Below the pieces are notes generated by a model. The model saw only the letters and a program-made list of their open reading frames with translations. It had not been told where the DNA came from and ran no database searches. Below, one piece after another: positions 43,444-58,107 of a stretch of DNA of 64,000 nucleotides. Made by a program: the position numbers and the translations under genes. The DNA lies in assembly GCA_000196815.1 (NCBI GenBank), contig FP929003.1:2007501-2071500 (forward strand). Reading direction: 5' to 3'. The stretch comes from Nitrospira defluvii. GTDB taxonomy: Bacteria; Nitrospirota; Nitrospiria; Nitrospirales; Nitrospiraceae. The stretch's first letter is position 1, and the number at the start of each line of letters is the position of its first letter.

Positions 43444-44036
43444 TTAAAAAGCAATTCCGACCAGCGATGCGGCGCTGATCAAAACTGAGATGGATAGATT
43501 GTGCAAGTGCTTGAAATGCCGTTGCTGGAATGGACTTCCATAGATTTTGCGAAATCGCGATAAGCTATTGATCCTCTTGATGTTTTGTGATGCTTGAATG
43601 GCCCTTTTAAGGCGAGGGTCCTGGGTTCGAATCCCAGCCGACTTGCCGCGATAAATCAAGAGCGTTGAAATCAAATGCCTCCAAAATCTTCCGTAACACC
43701 CGTGTGCTAAATTTCTGCTAAACCGCTCCGGTGGGCACTCATCCAGCACCTTCACACCTTCTCTGAAGCTCTTCGACGAATGATGCGCATAGCGTTGCGT
43801 CATCGAAATCGTCTTATACCCAAGCAATCGTTGGACCTTGTAGCGCTCCACGCCGCGCTGAACCAACCGCGTGGCGAAAGTATGTCGCATATCGTGAAAC
43901 CGGAAATCTGGAATCCCGGCCCGATTGCGGGTCTCACTAAACTCCCGCACCAGAAAGCGTACCTGCAGGAGATTGTCGAGGGCAGGCTTGAATACTGACC
44001 CACATGAGAGGCCGGTTGCGGTCTTGGTTATTTCAG
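43444..44036 (-). pseudogene. Tyrosine recombinase/integrase, C-terminal fragment
   Basis: The fragment keeps the C-terminal catalytic part: FRFHDMRHTFATRLVQRGVERYKVQRLLGYKTISMTQRYAHHSSKSF with the HxxR motif, the second histidine region and the catalytic tyrosine in TQRYAHH. Upstream, KTATGLSCGSVFKP matches the part before the HxxR box, but a stop at about 44037 ends the frame and the N-terminal half is absent. Downstream the frame continues through the tRNA-like segment to 43444; the true end is unclear. Confidence 0.7.
43601..43648 (+). other. tRNA-like 3' segment (probable att scar)
   Basis: GCCCTTTTAAGGCGAGGGTC followed by CTGGGTTCGAATCCCAG resembles the anticodon stem-loop (TTT, lysine type), variable loop and T arm of a tRNA; the T stem pairs perfectly. 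The D arm and the 5' acceptor half are missing, so it is not a functional tRNA. Such partial tRNA copies next to an integrase are typical attachment-site remnants. Confidence 0.6.
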
Positions 44037-44260
44037 CCTACAGGCTTACCGATCCTGAAGGTCCGGCAGTTGCCGGAATTCTAGGAATGAATGCATTCTG
44101 AGACACACCATCAAAAGGTGGCGCCGTGGCGGGTCGCAAGCAACTCCTGGACGCGGGATCCAGAATCTTGAAACAACGACATTCGTCTGAATTGGTGAAC
44201 GGCGGGTGAACATGTTCACCCACCGATGCAAAATTGATGTCTGTAAGTTGTTGATATAAT

Positions 44261-44309
44261 TGGTGGCGGTGACCAGGATTGAACGGGTGACCCGCGGCTT
44301 ATGAGGCCG
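44261..44309 (-). other. tRNA-Met-like 3' segment (probable att scar)
   Basis: Read on the minus strand, CGGCCTCATAAGCCGCGGGT leads to a segment ending GTCACCGCCACCA, which resembles the anticodon loop (CAT) and a degenerate 3' half of a tRNA-Met with its CCA end. It is joined directly to an hsdM start within the shared bases GGCCTCAT. The T arm has mismatches, so it is a relic. Confidence 0.45.
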
Positions 44310-44437
44310 AGCACCGGCGTGGAATATTGGGCGGAGGTGAGACCGCTGTTGGCCCGCAACTGATCGGCGGCATCCCAGAGCCGCTTTTCCAGCGCGTCCG
44401 TTGCCGTGTCTTTTTCAGAAGGAGCAATCCACTGCAT
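44302..44437 (-). pseudogene. Type I restriction-modification methylase HsdM, N-terminal fragment
   Basis: About 45 residues, [20 protein letters not shown] through [26 protein letters not shown], match the characteristic N-terminus of HsdM. The usual continuation (FLRFAE-like) is lost at the point where the tRNA-Met-like segment begins. GAAGGAG-like bases are not present before the start. It is a remnant of a restriction system lost by deletion or integration. Confidence 0.7.
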
Positions 44438-44703
44438 GCGGAGACCTCAGTATCCATTGACGTGATTGCCCGGCAGTGTACCTGAAACCGATTGCTAGCT
44501 CGATCCTTTCTAGAGGGAGGCGTCGTGATATTTGCAGAAAAGTTTCAACAGCCATTCGAAGGGATGGGCATGGAATCTGGTGCGAATGGAGAACCGATCG
44601 AGGAGAGGTTGTGTGGAGTGCCCAAATGGGTGTGAAACCGGGCATTGCAGAGCAGGAAAAAGTCCGTAAGTGAGCCTCTGCTAACGGCTCAATGCGGTTG
44701 GTC

Positions 44704-44726
44704 TTGGACAACCATTTGGACAACCA
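44704..44726 (+). repeat. Direct repeat of TTGGACAACCA
   Basis: TTGGACAACCA occurs at 44704-44714 and again at 44716-44726, a 12-base period, about 100 bases from tRNA-Phe. It may be a recombinase arm site or a relic of the inserted element. Confidence 0.5.
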
Positions 44727-44829
44727 ATCGGGCAAAACAGACTGAAAAAGGCCGAAAAACTTACAAAAGAGGAGGGCGGGCGCGACGGATGACGGGGCGG
44801 AAATTGCTAATATTTTGAATGATTTATGG

Positions 44830-44902
44830 TGCCGAGGGACAGAATCGAACTGTCGACACCAGCCTTTTCAGGGCTGTGCTCTACCAACTGAGCTACCTCG
44901 GC
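44830..44902 (-). tRNA. tRNA-Phe(GAA)
   Basis: The minus strand folds as a full cloverleaf: acceptor GCCGAGG/CCTCGGC, D arm with GTAGCTCAGTTGGTAGAGC, anticodon arm with loop CTGAAAA (anticodon GAA), T arm with GTTCGATTC and discriminator A. No CCA is encoded. Confidence 0.96.
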
Positions 44903-44977
44903 ATTTCGGCAGGATGCTGGAGGGGTTTCTGTCTACAGGATCATCAAAGAAAAATCAACTCTTGATGTTCGACGTGG

Positions 44978-45065
44978 CGGAGAGGGCGGGATTTGAACCC
45001 GCGACAGGCTTTTGACCTGTGCCGGTTTAGCAAACCGGTGCCTTCGGCCACTCGGCCACCTCTCC
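44978..45065 (-). tRNA. tRNA-Ser(GCT)
   Basis: The minus strand shows acceptor GGAGAGG/CCTCTCC, D arm GGCCGAGTGGCCGAAGGC, anticodon stem CCGGT/ACCGG with loop TTGCTAA (anticodon GCT), a long variable arm as in serine tRNAs, T arm GCGGGTTCAAATCCCGC and discriminator G. Confidence 0.96.
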
Positions 45066-45125
45066 GCAAGTCGCTACCCGCAGAATTTGTATTGAGTCCT
45101 CGCGCCTAGATCCTTCGAATACGAA

Positions 45126-45145
45126 CCCCCTCGAAGAAGAGGGGG
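45126..45145 (-). terminator. Candidate intrinsic terminator
   Basis: CCCCCTC (45126-45132) and GAGGGGG (45139-45145) pair perfectly around a six-base loop. On the minus strand the stem is followed by TTCGTATT. It lies between the small minus-strand genes at 45.2-45.8 kb and the tRNA genes. Confidence 0.4.
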
Positions 45146-45261
45146 GATCATACCCCAGAGCATGGAGCGCACTCAAGTAATTCTCGCGAATGATTTTGAC
45201 GCCGCAGCGGCCGGCTTTTTAGCGGAGTGAGGTGGACGCGGGGACGTGCCGAGATCTTCAC

Positions 45262-45537
45262 CTATCGTTTTCCGAATTCCTTCAGAATATCGATAAAAGT
45301 AGTCTGCCACTGGGCGAGCAGGCCCATGTGTCGTTTGTGGTCTGTGGTATGAACGCGCTTTCCGTACACTGATCTCCCCGGAGACAAGGTTCGAGACGGA
45401 CTCATCTGTGCGTGTGAGGTTCCCATGCCCGGAGGATCGATCTCGGCGGATCGGATCACCCCGCTGGTCAGAAGCATTCGCAGCGCATGCGCTTTCTGTT
45501 GGGATGATTTGCGTATCACCTTTTTCGAACTGGCCAT
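45262..45537 (-). CDS. Small basic hypothetical protein
   Basis: The 91-residue protein is lysine/arginine-rich (MASSKKVIRKSSQQKAHALR) with no membrane segment or known motif. GAGG lies a few bases before the ATG. It follows the zinc-ribbon gene by 51 bases on the same strand, so the two may form a transcript. A real but unidentified gene is likely, though not certain. Confidence 0.5.
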   Translation of the reverse strand: MASSKKVIRKSSQQKAHALRMLLTSGVIRSAEIDPPGMGTSHAQMSPSRTLSPGRSVYGKRVHTTDHKRHMGLLAQWQTTFIDILKEFGKR

Positions 45538-45588
45538 GAGTCCTCGTGGTGCAGTGTGTTGGTAGTGACACCGGGTGGACGAAGATCG

Positions 45589-45789
45589 CTACATCCACAG
45601 AATACGGCCCAGATCTTCGTCGAGTTCCTTGGCTCGTTGGCATTGGCTGCAGCGGGCGAAGAGGCCGTCGGTACCGGGTGAGGTCTGAGAACGGAGCACC
45701 AATTGATACTTGTGTCCTCCGCAGAACGGGCAGGCCTTGCCATGAAGTTCTCGGCGCACGGACCCGATTCTTCCGACTTGTTTATGCAT
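45589..45789 (-). CDS. Small zinc-ribbon protein
   Basis: The 66-residue protein has two cysteine pairs spaced as a zinc ribbon: CPFCGGHKYQL and, 23 residues later, CSQCQRAKELDEDLG. GGAGG precedes the ATG by five bases. Such small ribbons often bind nucleic acid or act as adaptors; no specific role is evident. Confidence 0.65.
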   Translation of the reverse strand: MHKQVGRIGSVRRELHGKACPFCGGHKYQLVLRSQTSPGTDGLFARCSQCQRAKELDEDLGRILWM

Positions 45790-46381
45790 AGTGCCTCCGG
45801 TGAAAGGGGAGAGTCATGTGGGGGAGCCTGCCGGGGGATTGGGGCAGGGTTTGTAATGACTCGTGCATGCTCAACAATACCCAGCAAGCGGGATGCTGAG
45901 AATACCGTGGAGGAGGGGAGGGGTTGTGATCTAAGGAGGGGGGTGCGGTGAAGCGCAAATATTTCCTTTGCATGTGTGGATAGTAATCATTAAATATCAA
46001 TCATATATGCGATATAGATGATGTGATTCGAGAGATATTTCCAGGGCCAGGAAGCTGCAGATAAGGAATGGCTTTGAATGCGCCGGGAGGGCAAAGAGAA
46101 GAGGAAGATAAATTCGGGGGTGAAGGCAGATCCCGCCAGGAGGATGTCGAGACCTCTTGCCGCCCTGGGTGGGCACAACCAAAGCAGACACCTTCACCCT
46201 TTTTCAGTCAACCATGCCGTCAGGTGGTCGTGCAAGTCCGTAGTTGTTCGGAGGTGGAGAATATGGGGGAGATGGGAATGCACCTTCGGGGCGCATTCCC
46301 ATCGTGGAGAGGAACCTCTTGATGCGGGACGGTTAGAGTGGAGACCATCCCCATGGCGGATGCTGATTGGGCTCCAACTGG
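45790..46381. other. Intergenic region with strong hairpin
   Basis: About 590 bases with no convincing gene. An AT-rich patch lies at 45955-46045. The notable element is a perfect 11-bp inverted repeat, GATGGGAATGC (46271-46281) and GCATTCCCATC (46293-46303), with an 11-base loop that can pair further (CC/GG). No T-run follows on either strand. Confidence 0.55.
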
Positions 46382-46747
46382 CTATCCCGCGGTGGTGCCC
46401 ACGCAGACAACCCGCTCACTCCAAGCCTGTTGAGGCGTCCGTTTCTCGATATGGCCGGAAAGGAAACGGAGCCGGGTCTGGTCGGTCTCGGACATCCGGA
46501 TAAATTCGAGCCCGACCTGCCCGTTCTTCGCCCATCGAACAGCCGCCAATTTGACTTGCAGGGCCGTCGCACTGGTCGGGAAGGATAGGCGCAGGTCCAC
46601 ATACTGCCCCACCTTGAGTTTCATGCTGGTTTTCAGCAGGCAACCCGGAACGGAGAGATTCACCAGCTGTCCCTGCCCCATCATGCCTTCACAGGAGAGG
46701 ATACAAGTGCTCTGGACCGGTTCGCGCTTGGTGTATCGCTGTTTCAC
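46382..46747 (-). CDS. PilZ-domain protein
   Basis: The 121-residue protein resembles a single PilZ domain: RYTKREPVQSTCILSCEG at the N-terminus, GQLVNLSVPGCLLKT (the [D/N]xSxxG-type motif) and VKLAAVRWAKNGQVGLEFIRMS. PilZ domains bind cyclic di-GMP and control motility, surface attachment or exopolysaccharide, but the RxxxR part (KREPVQS) is imperfect, so binding is uncertain. GTG is the start, after GGGAGG. Confidence 0.82.
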   Translation of the reverse strand: MKQRYTKREPVQSTCILSCEGMMGQGQLVNLSVPGCLLKTSMKLKVGQYVDLRLSFPTSATALQVKLAAVRWAKNGQVGLEFIRMSETDQTRLRFLSGHIEKRTPQQAWSERVVCVGTTAG

Positions 46748-47152
46748 AATGCCTCCCGGTTAGGTGAGCCCCTCATGTCTCGTTATGGTCCAAGTATATG
46801 CCTGGATCGAACGATGTCATTCCGCGAGAGGTGTCCCTCGAATGGGGGACTGTCGTGAATTGTGGGCAACTCATGACGACTGCGCTCGCAGCCGCGGGAT
46901 GATTCAACCTGCGGCTGCAGACCGATTTCCCAACCTCCTGCACTGGATTTTTCGCGGACCCTCCCCCCTTCCCGTCATCGTCCAGAGGCCGTTCATCTTC
47001 GGCGTCCAGCACGAATTGTTTCCATCGATGGGGCGGATCTGGTGATTGAGCAGCAGGATCCGGAAAGTGGACATGCAAGATTTTCGATGAGGTGCGTCTT
47101 GTAGAGTAGACAACAATTCACGCAACGGGCGGGAAGGCAGGGTGGATTCGAG
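46748..47152. other. Upstream region of the NRPS/PKS cluster
   Basis: About 400 bases between divergent genes. A nine-pair stem, AGCCGCGGG (46890-46898) with CCTGCGGCT (46908-46916, one G-T pair), is visible. No good housekeeping promoter is obvious. A 93-codon frame at 46764 has no ribosome binding site or recognisable content. Confidence 0.5.
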
Positions 47153-52876
<5,724 letters not shown>

Positions 52877-52877
52877 C

Positions 52878-53522
52878 ATGGAGGACCGGTTCCAGCAGAT
52901 CGAGCGGTTGAGCGATGCCCAGCGCCGATTGCTAGGGCTGCGTGCGGGACGACAGGCACGGGCGACCGAAGCCCGGTTGGTGGGGTACATCGTTCCCCGC
53001 ACGACCGGCGGGGTTACGGGACAGGACCTTCGCGGCTTTCTCGCGCAACGGCTCCCGGACTACATGGTGCCGAGCGGCTGGGTTTTCCTGGAGGCCTTTC
53101 CCATGACGTCTCGGGGAAAGATCGACAGGAAGGCATTACGGGCGATGGGACGATCCAAACCCGAAGCCTTGTCGGCGCAGGGAACGCCCCGCGACGACCG
53201 CGAACGGGCGGTGGCGGCGATATGGGAAGAGGTTCTGGGGGTTCGCGGCGTCGGTGCCCACGATAATTTTTTCGACCTCGGAGGGCATTCCCTGCTGTTG
53301 CCCAAGGTGTTGACGAAGGTGCGGGCCATGACCGACCGGGAGGTGTCGATGGTGGATCTGTTTCGATATCCCACCGTCCATGCGCTGGCCGCCGCTCTCG
53401 CCGGATCTCACGATACACAAGCCGATGGAGTCGGTAGCCGTCAATTGAAAGAGACACGGGACGCGGGAGTCCGTCGGATGAAGCAGCGGCGAACCAAGCA
53501 GATCGCATCGAGGAACGAATGA
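52878..53522 (+). CDS. NRPS fragment: C-terminal adenylation subdomain and peptidyl carrier
   Basis: The 214-residue protein continues the A domain: LVGYIVPRTTGG, LAQRLPDYMVPSGWVFLEAFP and A10 TSRGKIDRKAL, including the lysine needed for adenylation, then a carrier domain with DNFFDLGGHSLLLPKVL (phosphopantetheine serine about residue 137). It starts one base after the stop of the preceding gene, in a different frame (TGAcATG), so either the two chains assemble in trans or the junction is a frameshift in the DNA or assembly. A basic C-terminal tail (RRMKQRRTKQIASR) may dock to the PKS. It overlaps the PKS gene by four bases. Confidence 0.88.
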   Translation: MEDRFQQIERLSDAQRRLLGLRAGRQARATEARLVGYIVPRTTGGVTGQDLRGFLAQRLPDYMVPSGWVFLEAFPMTSRGKIDRKALRAMGRSKPEALSAQGTPRDDRERAVAAIWEEVLGVRGVGAHDNFFDLGGHSLLLPKVLTKVRAMTDREVSMVDLFRYPTVHALAAALAGSHDTQADGVGSRQLKETRDAGVRRMKQRRTKQIASRNE

Positions 53523-56500
53523 GCCATTCTCCATTGGAATTTGACCAGACCGAGCCGCGCGATGGGTTGGACATCGCCATCGTGGGTATGGCTGCGCGCT
53601 TTCCCGGCGCTCCAGACCTCGGAACCTTCTGGCGCAATCTCTGCGCCGGGCTGGAGTCGGTGTCGCGGTTGACTCCGCAGGAACTGGCCGAGGCGGGCGT
53701 CGACCGGAAGACGGCAGGGCGTCCAAACTACGTAGGGGCGCGCGCCGTGCTGGAGGGGATCGATCTGTTCGATGCGCCGTTTTTCAGTATGACGCCGAAA
53801 GAGGCGGAGACGACGGATCCGCAGCAACGCCTGTTATTGGAATGTGCCTGGGAGACGTTGGAAGATGCCGGCTACGATCCGTCTCGCTACAAGGGGTCGA
53901 TCGGGGTGTATGCCGGTTCGAGTACGAGCGGCTATCTGTATCACTTGTTCCCGAGCCGGGTGCTGTTGCAGTCACCCGCAGAGATGTCGGCAATGCTCGG
54001 GGTGGAAAAAGACACCCTGGCGACCAGACTCTCCTACAAATTGAATTTGCGCGGACCGAGCCTGGCTGTACAGACGGCGTGCTCCACATCGCTTGTGGCC
54101 GTGCACCTGGCCTGTCAGGCCTTGCTGAGCGGCGAATGCGACATGGCGCTGGCGGGCGGCGTGTCCGTGACGGTGCCGCAAAAAGTCGGCTACCTCTATC
54201 AGGCAGGCGGCATCGTCTCTCCGGACGGGCACTGCCGCACCTTCGATGCACAAGCGGAAGGCACCGTCGGCGGCAGCGGGGTGGGGCTCGTCCTTCTCAA
54301 ACGGCTGCACGATGCGCTGGATGAGGGCGATCACATTCTGGCCGTCATCAAGGGGTCCGCCGTCAACAACGATGGGGCCGCCAAGGTAGGTTATACCGCG
54401 CCCAGTATCGAGGGCCAGGCGCAGGTCATCGAGGCCGCCCACGTAGCGGCCGGTGTTCGGGCGGATACGATTTCCTACATCGAGGCTCACGGGACCGGCA
54501 CGCCGATGGGAGATCCCATCGAAGTGGCCGCCTTGACCCAGGCCTTTCGTGTGTCCACCTCCAGGACGGGGTTTTGTGCTATCGCGTCGGTGAAGACCAA
54601 TATCGGTCACCTTGATGCGGCGGCGGGTATTGCCGGTCTGATCAAGGCGGTGCTCGCACTCGTCCATCGCCGCATTCCCCCGAGCCTGCACTACGCGGCG
54701 CCCAATCCCGCCATCGACTTTTCGACGACACCCTTTTATGTGCAGACGGCCTTGACGGAGTGGGCAGGCGGCTCGTCTCCGCGCCGGGCCGGCGTGAGTT
54801 CGTTCGGTCTCGGGGGGACGAATGCGCATGTGGTCCTCGAAGAAGTTCCCGCAGTGACACCTCGCCTGTCTCCCGATGATGAACAGTGGCGCCTGCTGAT
54901 CCTGTCGGCTCGTTCGAAAGCCGCTCTCGACCGTGCTTCGGAACGTTTGGGCGAGCATCTTGCCACGCAGGCGGTAATCAATCTCGACGACGTGGCGTTC
55001 ACGCTTCAGTGCGGGCGCAAGGCCTTTGCCCATCGGCGGTGGGCGGTAGTGAAAACGATCGAGGCGGCTCGGCAAGCTCTGGCACATCCGTTTCTGATGT
55101 CCGGCACGGCCGGGCCGACCGGTGAAGCCCGTCAGGTGGCCTTCATGTTTTCGGGCCAAGGGTCGCAGTATCCGCACATGGGCCTGTCGCTCTACGACCA
55201 GGAGCCGACATTCCGTCGGCATGTCGATCAGTGCGCCTCTCTTCTGTCGCGGCACCTCGGACGAGATATCAGGCAGGTGTTGTTTCCCCCTTCGCCGGGG
55301 GATGCGGAATTGATCCATCGAACGGCGCTGACCCAGCCGGCCTTGTTCGTGTTGGAATATGCCCTCGCGCAGACCTGGATGTCCTGGGGGCTCCGCCCCG
55401 CCGCAATGATCGGTCACAGCATCGGGGAGTATGTCGCCGCCTGTCTGTCGGGCGTCTTTTCATTGGACGATTCGTTGGCGATCGTCGCCATGCGGGGCCG
55501 GTTGATGCAAGCCCTGCCCGCGGGAGGCATGGCAGCTGTTCCTCTGACTGAGGCGGAAGTGGTTCCTCTGCTGTCCGCCGGTCTCGATCTCGCGGCTGTG
55601 AATGCTCCGGCTCAGTGCGTCGTGTCCGGTCCCCACGACCGCCTTGAAGCCTTTGAAGAGCGCTTGGCCGCGAGGGGAACCAAGATGCGTCGGCTGGCGA
55701 CGTCCCACGCCTTCCATTCCTCCATGATGGAACCCATGCTCGCACGTTTCGAATCCTTTCTGGCAAGCCTGCCATCGCAGGAGCCGCAGATTCCCTGGGT
55801 CTCGAATCTGACCGGCACCTGGATCCGACGCGAGGACGCCACCGATCCCGCCTATTGGAGCCGTCACGTTCGTGCCACCGTTCGGTTCGCCGATGGACTG
55901 CGCACGTTGCTCGATGACCAGCCCCCGGTGCTCCTGGAAGTCGGACCTGGGCGGACGTTACAGACCTTGGCCCAGCGCCACTCCGGTTCGACGGCTGTTT
56001 CCTCGTTCGCCTCCTTCAGTGGAAGGGAGCAGGACGAAATGGCCGGCCTGTTGATGACGTTGGGATCGCTCTGGGGTGCCGGAGTACCGGTTGAGTGGAA
56101 CGGGCTGCAACGCGCGCGTCCCCCCAGACGGGTGCCCTTGCCCTCCTATCCGTTCGAGCGACAGCGCTACTGGCTCGACCCTCGTGAGGACCGGCCCGAT
56201 TCCGTCGCGGACGGCGGTCACCGGGCTGATCTCTCACAATGGTTCTATGAACCGTCCTGGAAACGTTCGGCGCTGGTCCCAACATCGTCCGGTCGAAGCC
56301 ATGACCATTGGTTGGTCTTTGTCGGCGATCGAGAGACCGAGTCCGTGCTGCGCTCCCAGCTCGAGTCGCGCGTGGCTTCCGTGACTGCCGTATTCCCGGG
56401 CGCCGGCTTCGAATGTCACGCGGATGGGAGTTATCGAGTGCGGCCGGACTCTCGTGAGGATCATGCATCGCTGCTCGAAGAGCTGACGGCCCGGGGCCAG

Positions 56501-58072
56501 GTGCCACACTGCCTCCTGCATGCCTGGGGGCTCGAATCGACGGGGACAGACACGTCTGCCGATACGCGGATGCGTACAGCTCAGGAACGAGGGTTTCTTC
56601 ACCTTGTGATCCTGGCACAAACGTTCGGAGGGCGGCGCGACAACCGGTGTTCGATCCTGGTGCTGGCCAGGGGACTCCATGACGTCACCGGCGATGAGTT
56701 GTTGCGGCCGGAATGGACCACCATGCTGGGCGCTTGTCTGGTGATTCCGCAGGAATACGCCGTGCTCTCCTGCCGCCTGCTCGATCTGGACCGGAGGGCG
56801 TTCCAGCCTCCGTTCGTGAATGTCTGGGGTGAGCGGCTGGTGACGGAAGCAGGGCTCTCCCGCGGCGCTCCTGTGGTGGCGTACCGGGGACAGCATCGGT
56901 GGGTGCGAACCTTCGAGCCGCTGTGTCTCGATGCGAAGGGTGGAGACCGGTTGCCGTTTCGTCAGGGTGGTGTCTGCCTGATCACCGGCGGCTTGGGCGG
57001 AGTCGGCCTCCATGTGGCGGAACATCTCATACGAACCGTGCGGGCGCGATTGGTCCTGGTGGGGCGATCGCACCCGACGGCGGAACAGCGCGAGTTCGTG
57101 GCAGCTCTGGAGCGTCTTGGCAACGAGGTGCTGGTGTGCCGGGCAGACGTGGCTGATCGCGCGCAGATGCAGAGGGTGATCGACGAGGCCCATCAACGGT
57201 TCGGCGGGATCCATGCGGTAGTTCATTCGGCCGGAGTGGCCGGCGGCGGACTCCTGGCCCTGAAGACGCCGAACGCGGTGTGGGAAGAGTTTCGAGCAAA
57301 GGTGCAGGGGGCGGCTGTCATCGACGCATTGTTCCGCGATGAACCGTTGGAGTTGCTGCTGTTCTGTTCCTCGCTGACGGCGGTAGCCGGGGGAGTCGGC
57401 CAAAGTGCCTATTGTGCGGCGAATGCCTTTCTGGATGCCCTTGCCCATGCAGGACGGAGAGAAGCGCGTCGGGTCATCTCCGTGAATTTCGATCGCTGGC
57501 GTCACATCGGCATGGCCAGACAGGCCGAGGCCACGCTCCGGGCATTGGACGCGGCTGACTCCGATGTGGATGGAATGGATGCGGTGGAAGGACTGGAGGT
57601 TCTCCGCCGTATCCTCGCGGGACCGGATCTCGCACAGGTGGTGCAATCGATACGAGACTTGCCTGCGGTGATGGCCTCCGTCTCACACCTCGGTCTCCTT
57701 GATCGCGGAGGCTTGTCACAGAAGGCCAAGTCTACCGACGAACTGATCCCGGTCTCCTTCGGCGAGGTGGAGAAAGAGGGCCTGGAGGCGCAACTCGCCG
57801 CACTGTGGCGGCAGGTTTTAGGGCTGGAGCATGTGGGCCTGGAGGGAGATTTCTTTCAACTGGGGGGCGAATCCCTGAGCGCCCTTCAAATCTTAAACCG
57901 TATTCAGGAACTGCACCACGTGGAGCTGTCGCTGCGGGAATTCCTTTCCGCGCCCACCATCCACGGACTGGCAGGACAGATCCGGACGGCACAGGCGGCA
58001 GGGCGACGGAAAGAGCAAGGCATTGTTCCAATCCCGCGGGAAGGCAGACGTCTCCGCGGCGTCTCGGCCTAG
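53519..58072 (+). CDS. Type I polyketide synthase module KS-AT-KR-ACP
   Basis: The 1517-residue protein extends the chain with one malonyl unit. The ketosynthase (about 17-440) has TACSTSL with the active cysteine near residue 187, EAHGTGT and NIGH. The acyltransferase (about 540-840) has GHSIGEY and the HAFH motif that marks malonyl-CoA preference. The ketoreductase (about 1145-1340) has TGGLGGVGLH and the catalytic S-Y-N set in CSSLTAVAGGVGQSAYCAANAF; no LDD triad of B-type ketoreductases is seen. An ACP (about 1405-1475, FFQLGGESLSALQ) ends the module. No dehydratase, enoylreductase or thioesterase is present, so a beta-hydroxy group should be left. Confidence 0.95.
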   Translation: MSHSPLEFDQTEPRDGLDIAIVGMAARFPGAPDLGTFWRNLCAGLESVSRLTPQELAEAGVDRKTAGRPNYVGARAVLEGIDLFDAPFFSMTPKEAETTDPQQRLLLECAWETLEDAGYDPSRYKGSIGVYAGSSTSGYLYHLFPSRVLLQSPAEMSAMLGVEKDTLATRLSYKLNLRGPSLAVQTACSTSLVAVHLACQALLSGECDMALAGGVSVTVPQKVGYLYQAGGIVSPDGHCRTFDAQAEGTVGGSGVGLVLLKRLHDALDEGDHILAVIKGSAVNNDGAAKVGYTAPSIEGQAQVIEAAHVAAGVRADTISYIEAHGTGTPMGDPIEVAALTQAFRVSTSRTGFCAIASVKTNIGHLDAAAGIAGLIKAVLALVHRRIPPSLHYAAPNPAIDFSTTPFYVQTALTEWAGGSSPRRAGVSSFGLGGTNAHVVLEEVPAVTPRLSPDDEQWRLLILSARSKAALDRASERLGEHLATQAVINLDDVAFTLQCGRKAFAHRRWAVVKTIEAARQALAHPFLMSGTAGPTGEARQVAFMFSGQGSQYPHMGLSLYDQEPTFRRHVDQCASLLSRHLGRDIRQVLFPPSPGDAELIHRTALTQPALFVLEYALAQTWMSWGLRPAAMIGHSIGEYVAACLSGVFSLDDSLAIVAMRGRLMQALPAGGMAAVPLTEAEVVPLLSAGLDLAAVNAPAQCVVSGPHDRLEAFEERLAARGTKMRRLATSHAFHSSMMEPMLARFESFLASLPSQEPQIPWVSNLTGTWIRREDATDPAYWSRHVRATVRFADGLRTLLDDQPPVLLEVGPGRTLQTLAQRHSGSTAVSSFASFSGREQDEMAGLLMTLGSLWGAGVPVEWNGLQRARPPRRVPLPSYPFERQRYWLDPREDRPDSVADGGHRADLSQWFYEPSWKRSALVPTSSGRSHDHWLVFVGDRETESVLRSQLESRVASVTAVFPGAGFECHADGSYRVRPDSREDHASLLEELTARGQVPHCLLHAWGLESTGTDTSADTRMRTAQERGFLHLVILAQTFGGRRDNRCSILVLARGLHDVTGDELLRPEWTTMLGACLVIPQEYAVLSCRLLDLDRRAFQPPFVNVWGERLVTEAGLSRGAPVVAYRGQHRWVRTFEPLCLDAKGGDRLPFRQGGVCLITGGLGGVGLHVAEHLIRTVRARLVLVGRSHPTAEQREFVAALERLGNEVLVCRADVADRAQMQRVIDEAHQRFGGIHAVVHSAGVAGGGLLALKTPNAVWEEFRAKVQGAAVIDALFRDEPLELLLFCSSLTAVAGGVGQSAYCAANAFLDALAHAGRREARRVISVNFDRWRHIGMARQAEATLRALDAADSDVDGMDAVEGLEVLRRILAGPDLAQVVQSIRDLPAVMASVSHLGLLDRGGLSQKAKSTDELIPVSFGEVEKEGLEAQLAALWRQVLGLEHVGLEGDFFQLGGESLSALQILNRIQELHHVELSLREFLSAPTIHGLAGQIRTAQAAGRRKEQGIVPIPREGRRLRGVSA

Positions 58073-58107
58073 GTGAGGCCCGAGTCCTTGGAAAGAACAG
58101 TACGACG

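Larger units (their letters stand above)
43251..44829. other. Integration scar with degraded fragments
   Basis: This 1.6-kb stretch holds no intact gene. Recognisable pieces are an integrase C-terminal region, a tRNA-Lys-like 3' segment, an hsdM N-terminus fused to a tRNA-Met-like 3' segment, and a short direct repeat. The rest (43251-43443, 44037-44260 and 44438-44703) shows nothing I can name. Confidence 0.7.

Noticed and set aside
43601-43648. Functional tRNA-Lys gene
   Set aside because: Only the anticodon and T-arm half is present; no D arm or 5' acceptor strand can be found upstream.
46068-46503. Overlapping plus-strand frames opposite the PilZ gene
   Set aside because: Composition is unlike protein, and they overlap the well-supported PilZ gene and a hairpin.
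46764-47045. Possible 93-residue protein before the NRPS
   Set aside because: No ribosome binding site, no recognisable motif, and contains the palindromic region.
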